A stretch of DNA of 64,000 nucleotides from an uncultured Bacteriovorax sp. (GTDB lineage: Bacteria; Bdellovibrionota; Bacteriovoracia; Bacteriovoracales; Bacteriovoracaceae). Each line of letters begins with the position of its first letter. The first letter of the stretch is position 1. Below the pieces are notes generated by a model. The model made no database searches. It saw nothing but the letters and a program-made list of their open reading frames with translations, and was not told where the DNA came from. Of this stretch, positions 44,215 through 54,243 are shown in pieces. The DNA lies in assembly GCA_946481315.1 (NCBI GenBank), contig CAMLMH010000001.1:744001-808000 (forward strand), given 5' to 3'. The position numbers and the translations under genes were made by a program.

Positions 44215-45408
44215 ATGAACCTTTTCATAACTGCCTTTCTCGTTTTTCCTCTGATGGTATCCGGCGCTGAAACCGGAGACGGCTCAGACGGAACATGTGA
44301 TGTGGCCGGTCTGGCCACAACTCAAATCTCTGCTGCACGCAGAACCTATCAATGCACGACTCTTACTATCAATGGCAACCTGAACGTTTTTAACGGTAAC
44401 GGTGCTGCTGCCGGAGGCGCTCCTCTGGTCATCAGAGTACAAAATAATGTCACCATGAACCCGGGAATCACTCTGGATTTATCCGGCCAGGATGGAGTTG
44501 CCGGAGATACCGTGAACGCTGTAAAGAGCGGAGGACTTGGTGGTGCCGGTGGAGGAGCAGGTGGTGCTTCCAATGGCACGGCCCTGGATGGATTAAATGG
44601 TGTCGGAGACGGGGGCGGAATTCGCGGACGCAATGTTGTTCCCGTTACCAATTCTTATGGTGGTGGTGGCGGTGGCGGGGCTTACCGCAATCGTGCAGCG
44701 ACCGAACCGACTGAAGGCGATGATGGTAGCGGTGGCGGTGGAGCACCAGGATCCAACGGGGCCAATGGAACACCTTACGGATCTGAAGCAACCTTTGAAA
44801 CAACCTTCACTGGCGGATCAGGCGGTGGAGCCGGAGGTGGCGGAACTTCAGGAGGAACTCCTTATACTGGTTCAAGTGGTGGAGGAGGCGGGGGGGCTCT
44901 CCGCATAGTTTCCGGTGGAGATGTTGTGATTGAAGGAACAATCAATGTCAATGGTGGAAACGGTGGTGGTGATGGTCTTACTTCTGTTTCTGGAGGCGGG
45001 GGCGCAGGCTCAGGTGGAGCAATCTGGATTCAGGCCGCCGGTCAGCTGACAATTTCCGGAACAGCAACATTGACTGCTGCAGGCGGAACAATGGGAATAA
45101 ATGATCTCACCGGATTCGGAGGTGACGGAGGCGAGGGAAGAATTCGTCTGGATGATGGAGATGGTGTCATTATCAATCTTGGATCAGTCTCTCCAGCAGC
45201 CTACTCAACGACCTTCAGTGTAACAACTGCTACGACTGGAAATGCGGCCGTTACGGCCCGGCAATACAGCAGCAGCATTTCCTGCGCGCGCGTTGGACTG
45301 GAATCAAAACATTCTTTTCTGGGGGCTTTTATCACAGGGCTTTTGCTGGCGATTTTGACAGTAACAAGTGCTGGCCGGTTAAAGCGAAAAGTGCGCGCCT
45401 ATCTTTAA
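44215..45408 (+). CDS. Glycine-rich exported protein with C-terminal membrane anchor
   Basis: 397 residues. Short signal peptide (MNLFITAFLVFPLMVSGA). Body is extremely Gly-rich (runs of GGGGGG at about 145-155 and 220-225), with short beta-strand-like blocks (GGALRIVSGGDVVIEGTINVNGGNGG; GGAIWIQAAGQLTISGT) repeated as in right-handed beta-helix proteins. The C-terminus is tripartite: Cys in SISCARVG, a hydrophobic segment (FLGAFITGLLLAILTVTSAG) and a basic tail (RLKRKVRAYL). This resembles C-terminal sorting signals such as MYXO-CTERM or GlyGly-CTERM in layout, without matching a motif exactly. Its last 30 bases overlap the convergent FecR-domain gene. Confidence 0.75.
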   Translation: MNLFITAFLVFPLMVSGAETGDGSDGTCDVAGLATTQISAARRTYQCTTLTINGNLNVFNGNGAAAGGAPLVIRVQNNVTMNPGITLDLSGQDGVAGDTVNAVKSGGLGGAGGGAGGASNGTALDGLNGVGDGGGIRGRNVVPVTNSYGGGGGGGAYRNRAATEPTEGDDGSGGGGAPGSNGANGTPYGSEATFETTFTGGSGGGAGGGGTSGGTPYTGSSGGGGGGALRIVSGGDVVIEGTINVNGGNGGGDGLTSVSGGGGAGSGGAIWIQAAGQLTISGTATLTAAGGTMGINDLTGFGGDGGEGRIRLDDGDGVIINLGSVSPAAYSTTFSVTTATTGNAAVTARQYSSSISCARVGLESKHSFLGAFITGLLLAILTVTSAGRLKRKVRAYL

Positions 45409-48400
45409 ACCAATCTGACTAAAATTATGTTTTCCTCCCTGTTCTTCTGCGCTGGTGTGAGAGAAGAAAGGGCCCATAAATGAATCAGCATTGATTTTAT
45501 AATGAAGATCTGCTTCTAGATGCATGCCTTTTCCGGCAGCGGCCAGGATTTTTCCGACGAAAGTTTTATTTTCTGCACGGCCAACAATTCCCAGCATCGG
45601 CAGCATAGCTGAACTGTCGCTGATGGCCTGTCCGCTTTCAACATACAAAGTGCTTTTCATAATCTGCAGAACAGCTCCCCATTGAAAACTATTTCCGCGC
45701 AGAAGTGAAAGCTGTAGATCCAGATCATTAAAGGTGAGGGTGTTAAAAACTTTTCCACGTCTTAAATTTAATCCGGAAGAAAAAGAACTGAATCCCCAGA
45801 GACTGACCGGACGGTGATAACTGATAAAAAGTGAATTGATAACCTGGCCGTCCACTTTTGCTTCGTATGCTGCGGCTTTATTTTTGTAAGTCATTTTTTG
45901 AGGGGCCAGCCCGGCTTGCCAGTAATGAACCGGGAGAAGTTCGATTTCGGATTCCGCCGACGCCGGAATAACTGATTCAACAATCGGTGCAGGCTCTGGA
46001 GTCGTTTCTGGCTCAGGCACTATTGGCGGAGGAGGAGGCTCAGTACACTCAGTGGTGATCATTCTTCGTTTGGAAGAAAATTTTCCGCTGATGACTTTCC
46101 AGTATAATTCTCCACGTATATTTTTAATGTCTGAACATTTCAGAATGGTCTGCTTGCCCTGAACCTTGCGTTTGAGTAAAACATCTGAAAATTCCAGATC
46201 GGCAGCAACAATAAAAAGAAAATCTTTTCTGAGAGAATCTTCCCAGCTAAACTCCATTTCATCCCATCTGTTTGTCAGGATTTCTGCCCGATGTGAAGGA
46301 GACTTAAGTTCGATGATGGTAAAGGCATTCATCTCTGATTCAGGATCATTTTCAACAATCAGGCGCGAGAGTGCGGAAAAAGCAGTTTGTCTTCCCCAGT
46401 AATCAGTATAAGCGACCTGCCAGTAGAAAGTTCCGGGAACAGCTTCTTTCCAGACAATATGCGGAGTCGTTGTCACTAATCGTTTAATCAGTTGCGATCG
46501 GTTTTGATCACTGTAAATTTCAACAATATATTCTTTTGCCCGTTTGTTGACCGGAACGTCCCATTCAGCTACGGCCAGAGGATCTTCTGCATAGGCCGCA
46601 GAGAAAAAAAGATTGAATAGCATTTCCAGTCGAGAAGTCGTTGGTGTTCGGTATTTAATTTTCAGGTTAAGATCCGGAACTTTTTCCGGAGCTTCAAGCG
46701 GAGGAGTGGGTTTTATTTCTACACTGACCGGTCTTGAATATTCAAGACCACCCGGACCCTTGACTTTAACCCTCCAGAAATATTTTCCGGCGCGGCCGAT
46801 AGTAGCGGTCATCTGATTAGTTCGAATCTCATCTTTTAGAATGATGCTGGAAAAATTCTGATCATCTGCCAGTTCAAATTCATAACTTGAATCCGGTTGT
46901 TTTTGCCATACAAACTGAACTGTCTGGTCCGGTCGTTCAAGCTCGATCACGGCCCCGGATTCAGGCAGACGATTGATCGCCAGCGCCTGCTTTACAGTTA
47001 TTTTTCCGGAGATTTTATTAGTCGGAGTTCCTGATGGGCTCTGACCCTGAACCGACCAGGTGTGCGTGCCGGCCTTATTGAGAAGCAGGGTTTTGGAAGG
47101 TAGAGCTGATTCAGACTGTGAACTTTCTTTACCAGAATTGACAGAAATTTTATAAGTAAAGTCTTCTCTCGGTCCAGACCATTCCAGTGCGTGTTCATAC
47201 GGCCAGGTTCCGTAATTGACCAGCTGTACATCGTCGCTGCCGATGGATTTTATCTGAACCGCTTTTTCTTCTACGACTTCGATCGTAAGTGGTTCGCTCC
47301 AGAGAGCTTCCGGTCTTTCTTTCTCCTGCGCACGGATCCTGAAATTGGTTACCCCCCAGTGAGTGGCGGGCCAGGTATAATTTTTTCCAGATAGAGTTAA
47401 TAGTTGTTGTTTGCGATCCGGTGTGATGACTTCCAGCTGGAAAGTCCGGGCATTATCTGCGGGAGAAGAAGCAGTCCAGCTGAGCAGAACACTCTTTTGC
47501 TGCAATTGTGATTGGTAGACTTTTGAGCGGTCGCCGTTTAACAGAAAAGGTTTTTCCAAAATGAGATTAAATTTTCTGGCCGGACCTGAGAGAGACTGAT
47601 GATCGACAATTCTCCAGTAATAAGACCCTTCATCATTAAGGACAATAGATAAATCGTTTTTTTCCAAATCTCCTTCATGCACGATTTCCTGAAACTGACT
47701 GTCGCGGGCAATGATGAGTTTTCCGCTGGCTTCAGCTGATAGCTTTTTAGTTTTAAATTGAACCGATCTTTCAGTTGTAAAATAAAAAACAGAACGGTCG
47801 GCAGGAGAGAGCTGACGGAAAGCGAGCTGCTTTATTTCCAGACTACTGGTTTTTTTATCTTCGACAATAATCTGATCAGTATTAACCTGCAGTGTTTTTT
47901 CCCCGCTATTAAATTTCACAGCACCATCGAGTACAGAAAATTTATTTTCAGTATTAGTCTGCTCAATCTGAATTTTGGCATCCGGGGAACTGAGCTGGTA
48001 AGACTTATTTCCCAGCTCGATTTTTAACTGCGAAGCTTTAGCGTTCAGTTCAGCATTGAGTTGACCTTTTTGCAGGGCCAGTGCAGCCTGACCGTTAATC
48101 GTTTTGATTTTCAGGAGTGAGTTCTCACTCAGATTGATTTGCGGGCCCTGGTGAAAACTGATTTTAGTCGAAGAATCACCATGGGTATAAACTTCATCAT
48201 TAGCGGCCAGAACGTCACCCTGGTCAACGTCTATCCATCCCTGATAAAAGTCTCTTTTGCGTTTAACGGTGTTTAGAGGGTCGACGATAGAAGCAATAAC
48301 ATTTTGACTGCTTTGATCTTTGGTCATGAGATTCTGACCATACAACATATAAAGACTGGCCAGAGCGGCCATTAAAAATATTGCCAATAACAGGTCATCG

Positions 48401-48417
48401 AGTGACTTTTGCCTCAT
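45379..48417 (-). CDS. FecR-domain surface protein with Ig-like repeats and barrel-like C-terminus
   Basis: 1012 residues. One N-terminal membrane segment (LLLAIFLMAALASLYMLYG). A FecR-type beta domain at about 45-165 (GWIDVDQGDVLAANDEVYT; QINLSENSLLKI) follows. Several Ig/FN3-like repeats make up about 215-800 (YFWRVKVKGPGGLEYSRP, TFYWQVAYTDYWG, ELYWKVISG recur with the same W-x-V core). A Pro/Glu linker (EPPPPPIVPEPETTPEPAP) leads to a final 170 residues of barrel-like strands ending LKIGAHFSL. FecR proteins normally relay iron signals to sigma factors; no sigma-factor or TonB-receptor gene is adjacent, so here FecR is probably a structural peptidoglycan or polysaccharide-binding module. 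Confidence 0.75.
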   Translation of the reverse strand: MRQKSLDDLLLAIFLMAALASLYMLYGQNLMTKDQSSQNVIASIVDPLNTVKRKRDFYQGWIDVDQGDVLAANDEVYTHGDSSTKISFHQGPQINLSENSLLKIKTINGQAALALQKGQLNAELNAKASQLKIELGNKSYQLSSPDAKIQIEQTNTENKFSVLDGAVKFNSGEKTLQVNTDQIIVEDKKTSSLEIKQLAFRQLSPADRSVFYFTTERSVQFKTKKLSAEASGKLIIARDSQFQEIVHEGDLEKNDLSIVLNDEGSYYWRIVDHQSLSGPARKFNLILEKPFLLNGDRSKVYQSQLQQKSVLLSWTASSPADNARTFQLEVITPDRKQQLLTLSGKNYTWPATHWGVTNFRIRAQEKERPEALWSEPLTIEVVEEKAVQIKSIGSDDVQLVNYGTWPYEHALEWSGPREDFTYKISVNSGKESSQSESALPSKTLLLNKAGTHTWSVQGQSPSGTPTNKISGKITVKQALAINRLPESGAVIELERPDQTVQFVWQKQPDSSYEFELADDQNFSSIILKDEIRTNQMTATIGRAGKYFWRVKVKGPGGLEYSRPVSVEIKPTPPLEAPEKVPDLNLKIKYRTPTTSRLEMLFNLFFSAAYAEDPLAVAEWDVPVNKRAKEYIVEIYSDQNRSQLIKRLVTTTPHIVWKEAVPGTFYWQVAYTDYWGRQTAFSALSRLIVENDPESEMNAFTIIELKSPSHRAEILTNRWDEMEFSWEDSLRKDFLFIVAADLEFSDVLLKRKVQGKQTILKCSDIKNIRGELYWKVISGKFSSKRRMITTECTEPPPPPIVPEPETTPEPAPIVESVIPASAESEIELLPVHYWQAGLAPQKMTYKNKAAAYEAKVDGQVINSLFISYHRPVSLWGFSSFSSGLNLRRGKVFNTLTFNDLDLQLSLLRGNSFQWGAVLQIMKSTLYVESGQAISDSSAMLPMLGIVGRAENKTFVGKILAAAGKGMHLEADLHYKINADSFMGPFFSHTSAEEQGGKHNFSQIGLKIGAHFSL

Positions 48418-48458
48418 TTCTTCCTACGTGTAATTTTCTCATCTTATTGTAACATTAG

Positions 48459-51023
48459 ATGTGTAAAGAAAGTTTGCTAGGAAGTTTAATCTTGATTAGA
48501 AAAGTCAGGTTTCCGTTACGCTATAAATTTATCGCGGCGATTTCGACCTTGTTGTTGATGACAATGGCATTTTATCTTTCCTATGCACTTAATATTTTCA
48601 AAGAAGATAAAGCTGCCGATGTTTATTCCATCACGTTGACGAATTCCGTGTCACTGTCTGAACGACTAAAATTAATAATAGAAATGGATCTGGCAGAATT
48701 GGAAAATATTCCTGCAGATGAAACGCAGTGGACTCCCTGGCTGCAGAACATACCATACGCACTGGGATTGGAGTGTCTTAAGCCGGATGCCTCTTTCTCA
48801 GGTCAGGTTAATCCTAGATTAGTTGATGCTGAAGTCGCTCTTAACTCTCAGCTTCTGCTGCGCAGGCTGACTGCCGGTGCTGTTGCTGTTGAGCGGGGGG
48901 AAACCAATGGATTAAGCGCTCACTATATAATAGCCAAATCTATGGCAAATGGTCTGAAATGTTCCTTATATCTGTCTATGGACAAATTAATGCCACTGAT
49001 GAATGAGACACTGAAATATGGCTCATACATAATAGCTGATAGCGGAAAACTTTTTCTGCAATTAAATGCTCAGCCGATCAGTAGTTCTGTCATTCGTAAC
49101 ATCATTGCTGATCCTACCATTGCCAGTGTTCAGCAAGGGGTAAAAAAATTTGTTGAAAATAATGAGTCGGTCATCAGGGCCTTTTCTAAAGTTCATCCTT
49201 ATGGACTGATGGCCTTTACGGAGATCGAAGAAGAAAAAGCCTTCCTGGCATCCTCTCAGTTGATACACAAATCACTTTTTTTCGGCATACTTTTGATATC
49301 TGTGGCGGTTATTACCGGAATTCTTTTCACTAAAAGAATGACAACCAATGTACAAACTTTATTTGAAGCCACAACCCAGATGGCAGAAGGGAATTTTGAT
49401 GTCGAGCCACACGCCGGAGGACATGATGAAATCGGAGCTTTGACCGATTCTTTTGTCGATATGAAAAATAAGATCGTAGCTTTTATGGCGGAGATGAAAG
49501 AAAAAGCGCGGATTGAGAATGAATTAAAAGTTGCTCAGTTGGTTCAAAACCAGTTTTTTCCCCGCCATGGTCTGATTAAAAGAAAATTTGCTGTCGAAGG
49601 TATGTATACACCGGCCACTGAATGTTCGGGTGACTGGTGGGGATTCTTTGAGCAAAAGGGGAAAGTCACACTTATTGCCTGCGATGCTACCGGACACGGA
49701 GTACCGGCGGCTTTAATCACAGCGGCTGCTCATAGCTGTATTTCCAGTTTGAAAATAGATTCTGAACAAAGACATATTTCACCAAAAGAAGTTCTGGAAA
49801 AATTGAACAAAGTAATTTGTTCTCTCAACTCGGACATTCTGATGACGGCCTTTGTTCTGGAAATTGATGAAGACTCAGAGAAAGTGACTTATGCTAATGC
49901 TTCACACATGGCTCCTTTTCATCTGCAAAAAATAGATAATTCTTACAGCAAAGAAGGGCTGAATGCGCTGATAGAAAATAATGGTCCCAGATTGGGGGAT
50001 AAGTGGGAATCGACCTACCAGGAGTCCAGTTTTCAATTTAAATCCGGTGACAGAATTATTTTGTTTTCTGATGGAATAATTGAGATGGAGGTTGAAGGTA
50101 AAGCGTGGGGACAAAGAAATTTTCTGAAAAGTATTTACAAGCAGGCTTCACAGCCGGCTAAAGGGCTCATTCAGGGAATATGGGAGGACTTCCAGTTTTT
50201 TGCTTCCGGACATTTAGCTCAGGATGATGTCACTTTAATAGCTATTTCATTTGCAGATGAGATTCCGCATTTTACCAATATGGATGAAGCAAGAAAAGGC
50301 ATGCTTGCCAATCCGGATTATGTCATCAGTTCAATGGAAAATGACCAGAATATAAAGCTATTAGCAGAAACAAAACTAAATCATTTAATCGGTCATAATA
50401 CCATTAATTTGAATGCAGAATTAAAACTGGTGCAGATCCTGGAAAGCCGGGAACTCTTCAATATTCATGAAACAATTGACGATCAGTACAAAAAAAAGAT
50501 GTGGACCTTACTTTCAGTAAAACAGTTTAAACATGCAATTGAAGAAATGGTCACGTTATTTCGACAGGAGTACACGCCTGCCATAACTGATGAAATACTA
50601 CAACTGGTCAGTGAAGAGCTACTTTCTAATGCTTTTTATCACTCCAATGGTAATGCCCGCGGAGAACAGCAGGACGAATTAATCCTAACTCCGGACAAGG
50701 CCATCGAATATACTGTTGCAACCAATAAGGATTATGTCGTTATTTCTGTATATGGACCTTCATCTTTTTCTTCCCGGGAAAAAGTCATCGACAGTATTTT
50801 ACGAGGACATGAAAGCAAGGCACCACTGGAACATACACCCGGGGCAGGGTTGGGACTGTATCTGATTTATCAGAATTGTCAGCAATTCTGGGTGGTCAAC
50901 TCCACCAAAAACCAGGGACAAATTATCTGTGTATTTGAAAAATTTAACCGATATAAAAAAGCTAAAGAACGCATTACTTCGTTTCATTATATCCAGAAGG
51001 AGATAGTAAAAAATGGCTACTAA
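48459..51023 (+). CDS. Membrane SpoIIE/RsbU-type serine phosphatase with C-terminal ATPase domain
   Basis: 854 residues. TM1 (FIAAISTLLLMTMAFYLSYAL) and TM2 (about 272-292) flank a periplasmic sensor; HAMP follows (TQMAEGNFDVEPHAGGHDEIGAL). PP2C-type SpoIIE phosphatase at about 370-610: ECSGDWWGFF, ACDATGHGVPAALIT, FSDGIIEM, LAQDDVTLIAI. A C-terminal GHKL ATPase-like domain (SEELLSNAFYHSNG; GAGLGLYLIYQNC) resembles anti-sigma kinases. Phosphatase and anti-sigma-type kinase in one protein, followed by a STAS protein, suggests a self-contained partner-switching module. ATG 48459 has no ribosome site; a TTG at 48492 behind AGGAAG is an alternative start. Confidence 0.9.
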   Translation: MCKESLLGSLILIRKVRFPLRYKFIAAISTLLLMTMAFYLSYALNIFKEDKAADVYSITLTNSVSLSERLKLIIEMDLAELENIPADETQWTPWLQNIPYALGLECLKPDASFSGQVNPRLVDAEVALNSQLLLRRLTAGAVAVERGETNGLSAHYIIAKSMANGLKCSLYLSMDKLMPLMNETLKYGSYIIADSGKLFLQLNAQPISSSVIRNIIADPTIASVQQGVKKFVENNESVIRAFSKVHPYGLMAFTEIEEEKAFLASSQLIHKSLFFGILLISVAVITGILFTKRMTTNVQTLFEATTQMAEGNFDVEPHAGGHDEIGALTDSFVDMKNKIVAFMAEMKEKARIENELKVAQLVQNQFFPRHGLIKRKFAVEGMYTPATECSGDWWGFFEQKGKVTLIACDATGHGVPAALITAAAHSCISSLKIDSEQRHISPKEVLEKLNKVICSLNSDILMTAFVLEIDEDSEKVTYANASHMAPFHLQKIDNSYSKEGLNALIENNGPRLGDKWESTYQESSFQFKSGDRIILFSDGIIEMEVEGKAWGQRNFLKSIYKQASQPAKGLIQGIWEDFQFFASGHLAQDDVTLIAISFADEIPHFTNMDEARKGMLANPDYVISSMENDQNIKLLAETKLNHLIGHNTINLNAELKLVQILESRELFNIHETIDDQYKKKMWTLLSVKQFKHAIEEMVTLFRQEYTPAITDEILQLVSEELLSNAFYHSNGNARGEQQDELILTPDKAIEYTVATNKDYVVISVYGPSSFSSREKVIDSILRGHESKAPLEHTPGAGLGLYLIYQNCQQFWVVNSTKNQGQIICVFEKFNRYKKAKERITSFHYIQKEIVKNGY

Positions 51024-51483
51024 ATTAAATATCAATAACCGAATAAATGGTGATGAAGCTTTTATCACGCTGGAAGGCAACATCGATGAGGATGCTAATT
51101 TTGACAAAATAAAAGGACTCTCATTAAAGAAGTACACTTTCGATTTTAATAATGTGTCCATGATCAATTCCTGCGGAATCAGAGAGTGGATAAAATATCT
51201 GAAAGAGCTGGAAAACGCAGAAATCGAATATCAAAATTGTCCGCAAATTATTATCGAACAGGTCAATATGGTTCATGGCTTCATCCGCAAAGGCATTCGC
51301 GTTGCCACATTCTATGCGCCATATTTTTGTGAACAATGTGATACGGCCAAAAAAATACTTCTAAAAGACAGTGAAGTCGTAAATATGAAGCCACCGGTGA
51401 AACAGTGTAACACCTGCAAAAGTGACCTGGAATTTGATGCAATTGAAAAACAATATTTCGGATTTTTAAATCAGGGAAAATAA
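51013..51483 (+). CDS. STAS-domain protein with two CxxC motifs
   Basis: 156 residues. STAS-like fold at about 1-100: beta-strand FITLEGNIDEDANF, then FDFNNVSMINSCGIREWIKYL, where anti-sigma-factor antagonists carry the phosphorylatable Ser (here Ser in INSCG). A C-terminal extension has CEQC (about 110-113) and CNTC (about 136-139), arranged as a zinc ribbon, which is not part of ordinary STAS proteins. AAGGAG precedes the ATG; the start overlaps the phosphatase stop by 11 bases, so expression is coupled and it is the expected substrate. Confidence 0.85.
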   Translation: MATKLNINNRINGDEAFITLEGNIDEDANFDKIKGLSLKKYTFDFNNVSMINSCGIREWIKYLKELENAEIEYQNCPQIIIEQVNMVHGFIRKGIRVATFYAPYFCEQCDTAKKILLKDSEVVNMKPPVKQCNTCKSDLEFDAIEKQYFGFLNQGK

Positions 51484-51484
51484 A

Positions 51485-52993
51485 ATGGATTCTTTCGATT
51501 ACCTGGATGATTTATTTGAGCCAGTGCTGATAGCTGACAGTACAGAAAGCATAGTCTATTACAATCCCAGCTTCCTTACTTTTTTTAAGGCAACTCCCCG
51601 GATGATGAACAAACAGTCCAGTTACAGGGATTTTTTGACTGGAATTATTCCCGACATACAAAAATTTCTAACCGGGTTGCAAGAAAAGCAGCAAATGATC
51701 AGTGAAGAGTTGTCATATTCTCATGAATCCCAGGGCTTTACTGTCATAGTAAAAGGTCAGATTCATCAGTCAGGTCATGTCACCTTGTTTTTCAAAGATG
51801 TGACAGTCGAAAAACAGCTGAATGATAAATATCTGTTACAGGTAGATGAACTCAAAAAAACTTACGCACAAGTTATTCAGTCCGACAAATTAAAAGTTAT
51901 TGGTGAGATGACTGCTAACATTTCCCATGAAATTAATAATCCTCTAACCGTAGCGGTAGGCAACACGGAACTGATTTCTTTTGCGCTGGAAGCCTCTGAT
52001 CTGAATACGCAAAGAGATTCAATTACTAAATTTCACCGAAACATTAATCACTCCCTGGAAAGAATTAATAAAATTATCACCAATATGAAGGAGTTTTTGC
52101 ACAAGAGTGAAGACAAAAAAGAATACTGTGAGGCCAAGGAGATTATTGAAAAGGCCATTGCCTTTGCCGGGCCATCTTTAAAGGGAAGTCCAATCCAGTT
52201 AAAACTCGTTTTAACTGGTAAACCACCAATCGTTCTGGGTAATAAAATTAAATTAGAGCAGGTCTTTGTAAACCTGATTCAGAACGCTATAGATGCTCTT
52301 AAAGATTACGCTATTGAGAATCCTGTCGTCACCATCGAAATAAGTGCAGAAAAAAATGGTAATTATATCCGATTTGATGTTTACGACAATGGACCGGGAA
52401 TCCTGCCCGAAAACCGTAATAAGATTTTCGAAACATTTTTTACGACTAAGGCGGTAGGTAAGGGAACCGGACTTGGACTTTCAATTTCCCACCGGATCAT
52501 TGAGTCTCATCAAGGGAAAATGGAATTACTGGAGAGTCAAAGCGGTGCACACTTTCGTATTACACTTCCTGCCATAGGAATTGCCGGACACGTCAATGGT
52601 AATTGGGAGCGCTTGATCAGTGAAGGGGAGCAGCTTAAGAAGATTCTGGTTGTAGATAATGAAACACACATCTTGAATCTTTGTATGAATTTTTTATCAG
52701 ATACGGAATTTCATTTCCTGGGTGCGACGAGTGCTGATGAAGCATTGAAAGAACTTGAACGGACGACGGTTCATGTGATCATCACTGATCTGAAAATGCC
52801 GAATAAAGATGGCGAAAAATTTGTACGAGAAATTAGAGGCAAAGGCATCGATATTCCTGTTCTGCTGATGACTTCAAAGGATTTTCTGGAAAAATATCAT
52901 CAGGTGAAAAATGAACTTAAGCTCGATGGGATTGTCCTGAAACCATTTACCAAAGATGAGCTAATCAGTGCTGTTGCAACGGCGGTGAAATGA
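51485..52993 (+). CDS. Hybrid sensor histidine kinase (PAS-HisKA-HATPase-receiver)
   Basis: 502 residues, cytosolic (no membrane segment). PAS at about 5-110 ([21 protein letters not shown]); HisKA with phosphoacceptor His in [18 protein letters not shown]; HATPase N box ([10 protein letters not shown]), [24 protein letters not shown]; and a C-terminal receiver about 385-502 (ILVVDNETH, phosphoacceptor in [17 protein letters not shown]). The first receiver acidic residue pair is D-N-E rather than D-D/E-D. Two bases after the STAS stop; its stop overlaps the next gene as ATGA. Confidence 0.92.
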   Translation: MDSFDYLDDLFEPVLIADSTESIVYYNPSFLTFFKATPRMMNKQSSYRDFLTGIIPDIQKFLTGLQEKQQMISEELSYSHESQGFTVIVKGQIHQSGHVTLFFKDVTVEKQLNDKYLLQVDELKKTYAQVIQSDKLKVIGEMTANISHEINNPLTVAVGNTELISFALEASDLNTQRDSITKFHRNINHSLERINKIITNMKEFLHKSEDKKEYCEAKEIIEKAIAFAGPSLKGSPIQLKLVLTGKPPIVLGNKIKLEQVFVNLIQNAIDALKDYAIENPVVTIEISAEKNGNYIRFDVYDNGPGILPENRNKIFETFFTTKAVGKGTGLGLSISHRIIESHQGKMELLESQSGAHFRITLPAIGIAGHVNGNWERLISEGEQLKKILVVDNETHILNLCMNFLSDTEFHFLGATSADEALKELERTTVHVIITDLKMPNKDGEKFVREIRGKGIDIPVLLMTSKDFLEKYHQVKNELKLDGIVLKPFTKDELISAVATAVK

Positions 52994-53397
52994 GTCCAGG
53001 TATCAATCGAAAATTAACCATTTTGGTTGTTGATGATGATCCCAAAATCCGGGAGATGCTTCAGGCATTTTTTGCATTGAAAGCAGATGAATATCAGTGT
53101 GTAACAGCTGCTGATGCCCAGCAGGCATTTTTGAAAATAACAAACCAGGACTTCGACATTTTTTTGATTGATAATGTTATGCCTGGTAAGACAGGAATTG
53201 AATTTGCGTTACATTTAAAAAGATCGATTAAATACTCGCGAACACCTATCCTGCTCATGTCAGGAGCACTAGTGCAGGATGATGTTATAAGGGCCATGGA
53301 AGGTGGTATTAAGGACATTATTGTCAAGCCATTTACTTTGAAGGGATTAATGGAAAAACTTAATCCTATCGCTAAAAAAATTATTTCTTCTTTTTAG
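52990..53397 (+). CDS. Stand-alone receiver-domain response regulator
   Basis: 135 residues. Receiver with VVDDDPK acidic pocket, phosphoacceptor in IFLIDNVMPGKTGIEF, LLMSGA and VKPFTLK. No output domain. Start overlaps the hybrid kinase stop by four bases (ATGA), so it is probably a phosphotransfer partner of that kinase. Its last 17 bases overlap the convergent YceI gene. Confidence 0.92.
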   Translation: MSPGINRKLTILVVDDDPKIREMLQAFFALKADEYQCVTAADAQQAFLKITNQDFDIFLIDNVMPGKTGIEFALHLKRSIKYSRTPILLMSGALVQDDVIRAMEGGIKDIIVKPFTLKGLMEKLNPIAKKIISSF

Positions 53398-54112
53398 CTT
53401 CCTTTTTTTCATGGTCTTTGGGGTCGGTTGAGGTAGTCAGTTTATTTATCTGCCCCTTACGTAAAGCCTCCCTTTCAGCAATGCCTTTCGTATCCGGAAT
53501 CATGTGTGTACTGAAAGGTGTCTTATCACCGCTAAACTGAGTTTGGGCAATGATTTTTATCCGAATTTCGTCCCCGACCAGGTAACCACCGCTATCAAGT
53601 TTTTTATTCCAGTTAATGTTGAAGTCTTTTCGGTTCAGTTTTCCGCTAAAAGCAAAAAAGTGATTGTCCTTACCCCAGGCATCTTTACCTTTACCTTTGT
53701 AAATACCCTGTAGAGTAAATGGTTTAGTGATACCTCGTAAAGTAATTGTTCCCGGAATAATGATGGATTGATTGTCATTTATTTTAAATGTGCCTTTAGC
53801 GTTGAAAGTAATATAGCGATGGACTTCGGAGAAAAGGAACTCATGTCCTCGCAGATGGAAATCTCTTTTTTCATCTTCACTATCTACGCTCGCACTGTTT
53901 ATTTCAACTTTGATGTTGGATACTATTTTGTTTTGTTCATCAAAATCAAATGTACCGCGGAAGATTTTAAATCGACCGTCAACGTCTGACATCATCATAT
54001 AGTCTATATTGAAACCAATTTTTGAATGTTCTCTGATGATCTCATGCAGCCTGGCTTCAGCCGCAGACAGGATGATTAATGTATAAATTATTAAAGTTAA
54101 AAAATTCTTCAT
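53381..54112 (-). CDS. YceI-family periplasmic protein
   Basis: 243 residues from ATG 54112 (AGAGG upstream; ORF extends five codons further). Signal peptide MKNFLTLIIYTLIILSAAEA. YceI-type lipocalin-like barrel: HSKIGFNIDYMMMSDVDGRFKIFRGTFDF, RGHEFLFSEVHRYITF, GTITLRGITKPFTL, NRKDFNINWNKKLDSGG, VGDEIRIKI. These proteins bind polyisoprenoid-type lipids. The C-terminus has a charged tail (TSTDPKDHEKKEAKKKK). A TATAAT stands about 20 bases upstream on the minus strand. Convergent overlap with the receiver gene. Confidence 0.93.
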   Translation of the reverse strand: MKNFLTLIIYTLIILSAAEARLHEIIREHSKIGFNIDYMMMSDVDGRFKIFRGTFDFDEQNKIVSNIKVEINSASVDSEDEKRDFHLRGHEFLFSEVHRYITFNAKGTFKINDNQSIIIPGTITLRGITKPFTLQGIYKGKGKDAWGKDNHFFAFSGKLNRKDFNINWNKKLDSGGYLVGDEIRIKIIAQTQFSGDKTPFSTHMIPDTKGIAEREALRKGQINKLTTSTDPKDHEKKEAKKKK

Positions 54113-54243
54113 AGTAACCTCTTGCATCCATTATAAACAATACTTGGCCATCAGCCTAGTTCGTCCAAGAGCTATCTATAGCACAAAGTTCACGCTATAC
54201 TAAGTTCGTTTTTGCATGTTCACAGCAAACAGGTAGCATAAAA

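Noticed and set aside
44349..44651. 100-codon reverse-strand frame opposite the glycine-rich gene
   Set aside because: Produced by the GGT/GGA codon runs read backwards as proline/alanine-rich sequence; no start signal.
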